DNA of 64,000 bases. Source: an uncultured Kiloniellales bacterium. GTDB lineage: Bacteria; Pseudomonadota; Alphaproteobacteria; Kiloniellales; JAKSDN01. Position 1 is the first letter of the stretch. Each line of letters begins with the position of its first letter. The stretch is taken from the NCBI GenBank assembly GCA_947258885.1, contig CAMYKD010000021.1, forward strand, positions 1-64,000. Direction: 5' to 3'. Positions 61,773 through 64,000 of the stretch are shown in pieces. The notes under the pieces are model-generated. The model ran no database searches. It was not told where the DNA came from and was given only the letters and a program-made list of their open reading frames with translations. Made by a program: the position numbers and the translations under genes.

Positions 61773-62436
61773 AATCGTTTTGGACACGGAAACCACCGGC
61801 CTCGACCCGGCCGCCGGCCACCGGATCGTCGAGATCGCGTGCCTCGAGCTGCTCAACGGCGTAGCGACCGGCGGCCAGTTTCAGCGCTACGTGAATCCTG
61901 AGCGGGACATGCCGGAAGAAGCCTTCAAGGTGCATGGTCTGAGCGCGGATTTTCTCGCCCGGCATCCGGTTTTCGCGGAAATCGCCGGCGAATTTCTCGA
62001 GTTCATCGACTCCGCGCCCTTGGTCATTCACAACGCCGAGTTCGACCTGCGTTTCATCAACGCGGAGCTGGCCCTGCTCGAGCGCCCGGCGCTCGATCCG
62101 GGACGGGCGATTGATACGCTGCCCCTGGCGCGCCGCCGCTTTCCCGGCGCCCAGGTCAACCTCGATGCCCTGTGCCGGCGGTTCGGGATCGACAACTCGG
62201 CCCGGTCTCTGCACGGCGCGCTGCTCGACTGCGAGCTCTTGGCCGAGGTCTATCTGGAGCTGAACGGGGGCCGCCAGCCCGATCTGGGCTTGGCCCAGAA
62301 CCGAGTGACCAGCGTCGTATCGTCCAGCGGAGAGCGTCCGCGGCGGCCCGCGCGCGTGCACGAAGCGAGCCCCGAAGAACTCGAAGCCCACAAGGCGCTG
62401 GTCGAGAAGCTGCGCGATCCGATCTGGCGAACTTGA
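61765..62436 (+). CDS. dnaQ: DNA polymerase III epsilon subunit (proofreading exonuclease)
   Basis: A 223-residue DEDDh 3'-5' exonuclease. Exo I is IVLDTETTGLDP, Exo II is LVIHNAEFDLRFIN, and Exo III is SLHGALLDCELLAEVYLEL, with the catalytic histidine. The C-terminal tail after residue 180 is the part that binds the polymerase alpha subunit. ATG at 61765 overlaps the coaE end. It completes the ppsR-maf-aroE-coaE-dnaQ run and converges on secB. Confidence 0.96.
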   Translation: MREIVLDTETTGLDPAAGHRIVEIACLELLNGVATGGQFQRYVNPERDMPEEAFKVHGLSADFLARHPVFAEIAGEFLEFIDSAPLVIHNAEFDLRFINAELALLERPALDPGRAIDTLPLARRRFPGAQVNLDALCRRFGIDNSARSLHGALLDCELLAEVYLELNGGRQPDLGLAQNRVTSVVSSSGERPRRPARVHEASPEELEAHKALVEKLRDPIWRT

Positions 62437-62470
62437 TGCCGGCGGCTCTTAGCAAGCAGCCGGGCTCGGG

Positions 62471-62998
62471 CTAAGCGGTCTCCGCCTGGACCTGCTGCGC
62501 ACCTCTCTCTTTGCGGCTTCTATAGAGCTCTTCGAAGTCGATCGGGTTGATCAACAAGGGCGGGAACCCGCCGTCGCGCGTGACGTCGCTGATCACGGCG
62601 CGCGCGAAGGGGAAGAGAAACCGCGGCACTTCGACCAGCATCAGACGCTCGATCTGGTTCTTGGGGACGTCTTGACCCACCGTGGCCAATCCGCCGAAGT
62701 CCAGTTCGACAAGGAAAGCAACCTTCTCCTGGATACTGGCCTTGACCCGCGTCGCCAGGAGAACTTCGTAGAGCCGCTCTTTCAGGTTACGGACCTGGAC
62801 GTCGATGTTGACGTCGAGTTCCGGCCCCTTCTGCACTTCCGCATAGATGAGCGGCGCGTTGGGGTTTTCGAACGACAGGTCCTTTACGTAGTGGGTGTTC
62901 AGCAAGAGCTGTGCATCGGCCTGCTGCCCCGCGGACCCGCGCTTGTCTGCCTCGTCGGCTCCGTTGGGCGAATTCTCCTGCTCGAGATCGTCGGCCAT
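62471..62998 (-). CDS. secB: Protein-export chaperone SecB
   Basis: A 175-residue tetrameric chaperone that holds precursor proteins for SecA. LLLNTHYVKDLSFENPNAP and EVQKGPELDVNIDVQ are the usual peptide-binding strands, followed by LVEVPRFLFPFARAVISDVTRDGGFPPLLINPIDFEELY. The acidic N-terminal 25 residues are typical of alphaproteobacterial SecB. The ATG follows CAGGAGAG. It is a single gene convergent with dnaQ. Confidence 0.97.
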   Translation of the reverse strand: MADDLEQENSPNGADEADKRGSAGQQADAQLLLNTHYVKDLSFENPNAPLIYAEVQKGPELDVNIDVQVRNLKERLYEVLLATRVKASIQEKVAFLVELDFGGLATVGQDVPKNQIERLMLVEVPRFLFPFARAVISDVTRDGGFPPLLINPIDFEELYRSRKERGAQQVQAETA

Positions 62999-63080
62999 GG
63001 TGCTCTCCTGGTCGTTGGGGCACAGTGGCTAACACGGATCATGCCTTGGCACAACCACAGGCCCTCGCCATTCCGGGCGC

Positions 63081-63605
63081 CTATCCGGCTGTCGGATCGT
63101 AGGGTACGACGGCGGCGTTCGTCACCTCCTGGCCGGTCAGGCCCCGAATGAATCCCCAATGGGTCACGACCAGCATGTGGCGCCAGTCCTCGAGCACCGA
63201 CGTGGCCGCACGAAACCGGCCGCAGCGTTCGAAAAGCTCGGTTTCCGTCTCGATGTCGGGCCACCAGCGCTCGGCCATATCGCCGAACTCGAAGTCGGGC
63301 CAACGCGTGGTGAGATGCGAGCGTGGCGAACCGACATCGCAGGTGAAGAAGGCCCGTTCCCGCACCATAGGATCCACCGTGACCGGCAAGCGGAGCTGAT
63401 CGGCGATGAGCTCCGCGGTCTCCAGGGTGCGGGAATAGGGGCTGGCGAGTATCCGGCGGATGTCGTAGCCGAGCAGCGTCCGGCCAGCGTTGCGGGCCTG
63501 GGCGATACCTTCCTCGGTCAGGCCCGGGTCCACGAACCCCGGATCCTCGCGGGTCGCGCCGAAATGCACGTTGAAATGCGACTGGCCGTGACGCACCAGG
63601 ATCAT
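63081..63605 (-). CDS. Histidine phosphatase family protein
   Basis: A 174-residue phosphoglycerate-mutase-like protein. The catalytic motif is MILVRHGQSHFNVHFG, with LASPYSRTLETAELIA, an acidic residue in VRERAFFTCDVG, and the second histidine in HMLVVTHWGFIRGL. Its substrate is unknown. It starts within the fxsA stop as an ATGA overlap, so the two are coupled. It is unrelated in position to the phosphatase in the glycan cluster. Confidence 0.87.
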   Translation of the reverse strand: MILVRHGQSHFNVHFGATREDPGFVDPGLTEEGIAQARNAGRTLLGYDIRRILASPYSRTLETAELIADQLRLPVTVDPMVRERAFFTCDVGSPRSHLTTRWPDFEFGDMAERWWPDIETETELFERCGRFRAATSVLEDWRHMLVVTHWGFIRGLTGQEVTNAAVVPYDPTAG

Positions 63606-64000
63606 CGAGGCAGCCTCCGTGAGGGGTCTCGATCGGGCCCGGGCCGGTCCGTCAGATCGTCGTACTCCCCGTCGATCGTGCGGCCGCCCGGACGCTGCCG
63701 ATGGACCTCTCGGCCGTCAACGAACACGCGGGTTTCGGCCCTGGCGGCGAGATATCGGCCGATCGCCCGGCGCAGGCCGTCGCGCAGCGACGGAACGAAC
63801 AGCAGCGCACCAAGGAAGTCGGTCACAAATCCCGGAGTGAGAAGGAGCGCCCCGGCGACCAGTAGACAAAGGCCGTCGAAAAGCTCGCGCGTCGGTAGTT
63901 CACCTCGCTCCATCTGGCTCCGGGCACGGGACAGGATCGCCAGGCCCTGCGCGCGCAAAAGCCAGGTGCCCAGGACCGCGGTCAGGGCGATCAGTGCCAA
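63602..64000 (-). CDS. fxsA: FxsA family membrane protein, 5' end outside the window
   Basis: The visible 132 residues cover the C-terminal two thirds of FxsA. ALTAVLGTWLLRAQG is the end of the second membrane helix, and LFDGLCLLVAGALLLTPGFVTDFLGALLFVPSLR is the conserved hydrophobic pair with the PGF turn. A charged cytoplasmic tail follows (DGREVHRQRPGGRTIDGEYDD). FxsA is an inner-membrane protein linked in E. coli to phage exclusion, otherwise of unclear function. The true start lies beyond position 64000. Confidence 0.9.
   Translation of the reverse strand: MALIALTAVLGTWLLRAQGLAILSRARSQMERGELPTRELFDGLCLLVAGALLLTPGFVTDFLGALLFVPSLRDGLRRAIGRYLAARAETRVFVDGREVHRQRPGGRTIDGEYDDLTDRPGPDRDPSRRLPR

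Noticed and set aside
1-64000. CRISPR arrays, tRNA or rRNA genes, prophage or toxin-antitoxin modules
   Set aside because: I looked through the intergenic regions for regular repeats, cloverleaf patterns and short paired ORFs and found none; a dedicated tRNA search was not possible here.

Overview
ORGANISM. The window is GC-rich, densely packed DNA from an alphaproteobacterium, most likely a free-living, probably aquatic, member of the Rhodospirillales in the broad sense. This rests on the gene order parB-parA-rsmG-mnmG-mnmE ... rho-hemJ-hemH-hemE | ppsR-maf-aroE-coaE-dnaQ-secB, which is the conserved alphaproteobacterial origin region. LPS-type envelope genes (lolA, lptE, a porin), an alphaproteobacterial DUF3576 lipoprotein and SecB agree with it. 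I cannot name a genus. I found no tRNA, rRNA, CRISPR array, prophage or intact insertion sequence. LAYOUT 1-9 kb: a ubiquinone-biosynthesis hydroxylase broken by a 35-bp tandem duplication; amtB behind a near-perfect sigma-54 promoter; then dapC, ftsK, lolA, a class-I amidotransferase-like hydrolase, a possible structured RNA, and an exonuclease III gene. LAYOUT 9-20 kb: an unusual divergent envelope locus. Leftward lie a large ABC-exporter-like protein with degenerate ATPase motifs, a cyclic-nucleotide-binding protein and a small methyltransferase. Rightward runs a tightly coupled seven-gene set: two related MurG-like glycosyltransferases, two GT4 glycosyltransferases, a histidine phosphatase, a polysaccharide deacetylase-like protein and a small membrane protein. 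This looks like an uncharacterised surface-glycan or glycolipid system. LAYOUT 20-33 kb: a peptide-type ABC importer without its binding protein; a membrane adenylate/guanylate cyclase; a methyltransferase coupled to a metallo-beta-lactamase-fold hydrolase; an MFS transporter; an OmpR-type regulator; an esterase; ribA with a strong promoter that predicts a leaderless mRNA; a broken L,D-transpeptidase beside a REP-like palindrome; and a PLP-binding protein. LAYOUT 33-39 kb: three sulfotransferases (one fused to TPR repeats) around a porin. LAYOUT 39-64 kb: the housekeeping and origin region: DUF3576 lipoprotein, leuS-lptE-holA, parB-parA-rsmG-mnmG-mnmE with two perfect parS sites, a [2Fe-2S] protein, a thioredoxin-domain protein carrying a very AT-rich in-frame patch, two small metabolic genes, rho, and the haem genes hemJ-hemH-hemE. 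A 440-bp gap between hemE and ppsR is the likely chromosomal origin. Rightward-reading genes ppsR-maf-aroE-coaE-dnaQ follow it, then secB, a second histidine phosphatase and a truncated fxsA. HOW IT FITS. From about 54 to 62 kb the genes point away from the hemE/ppsR gap on both sides, as expected beside an origin. The ParABS genes and their sites lie 10-15 kb away, as in Caulobacter. Envelope functions (lipoprotein carriage, LPS assembly, glycan synthesis, sulfation, porin) recur across the window.
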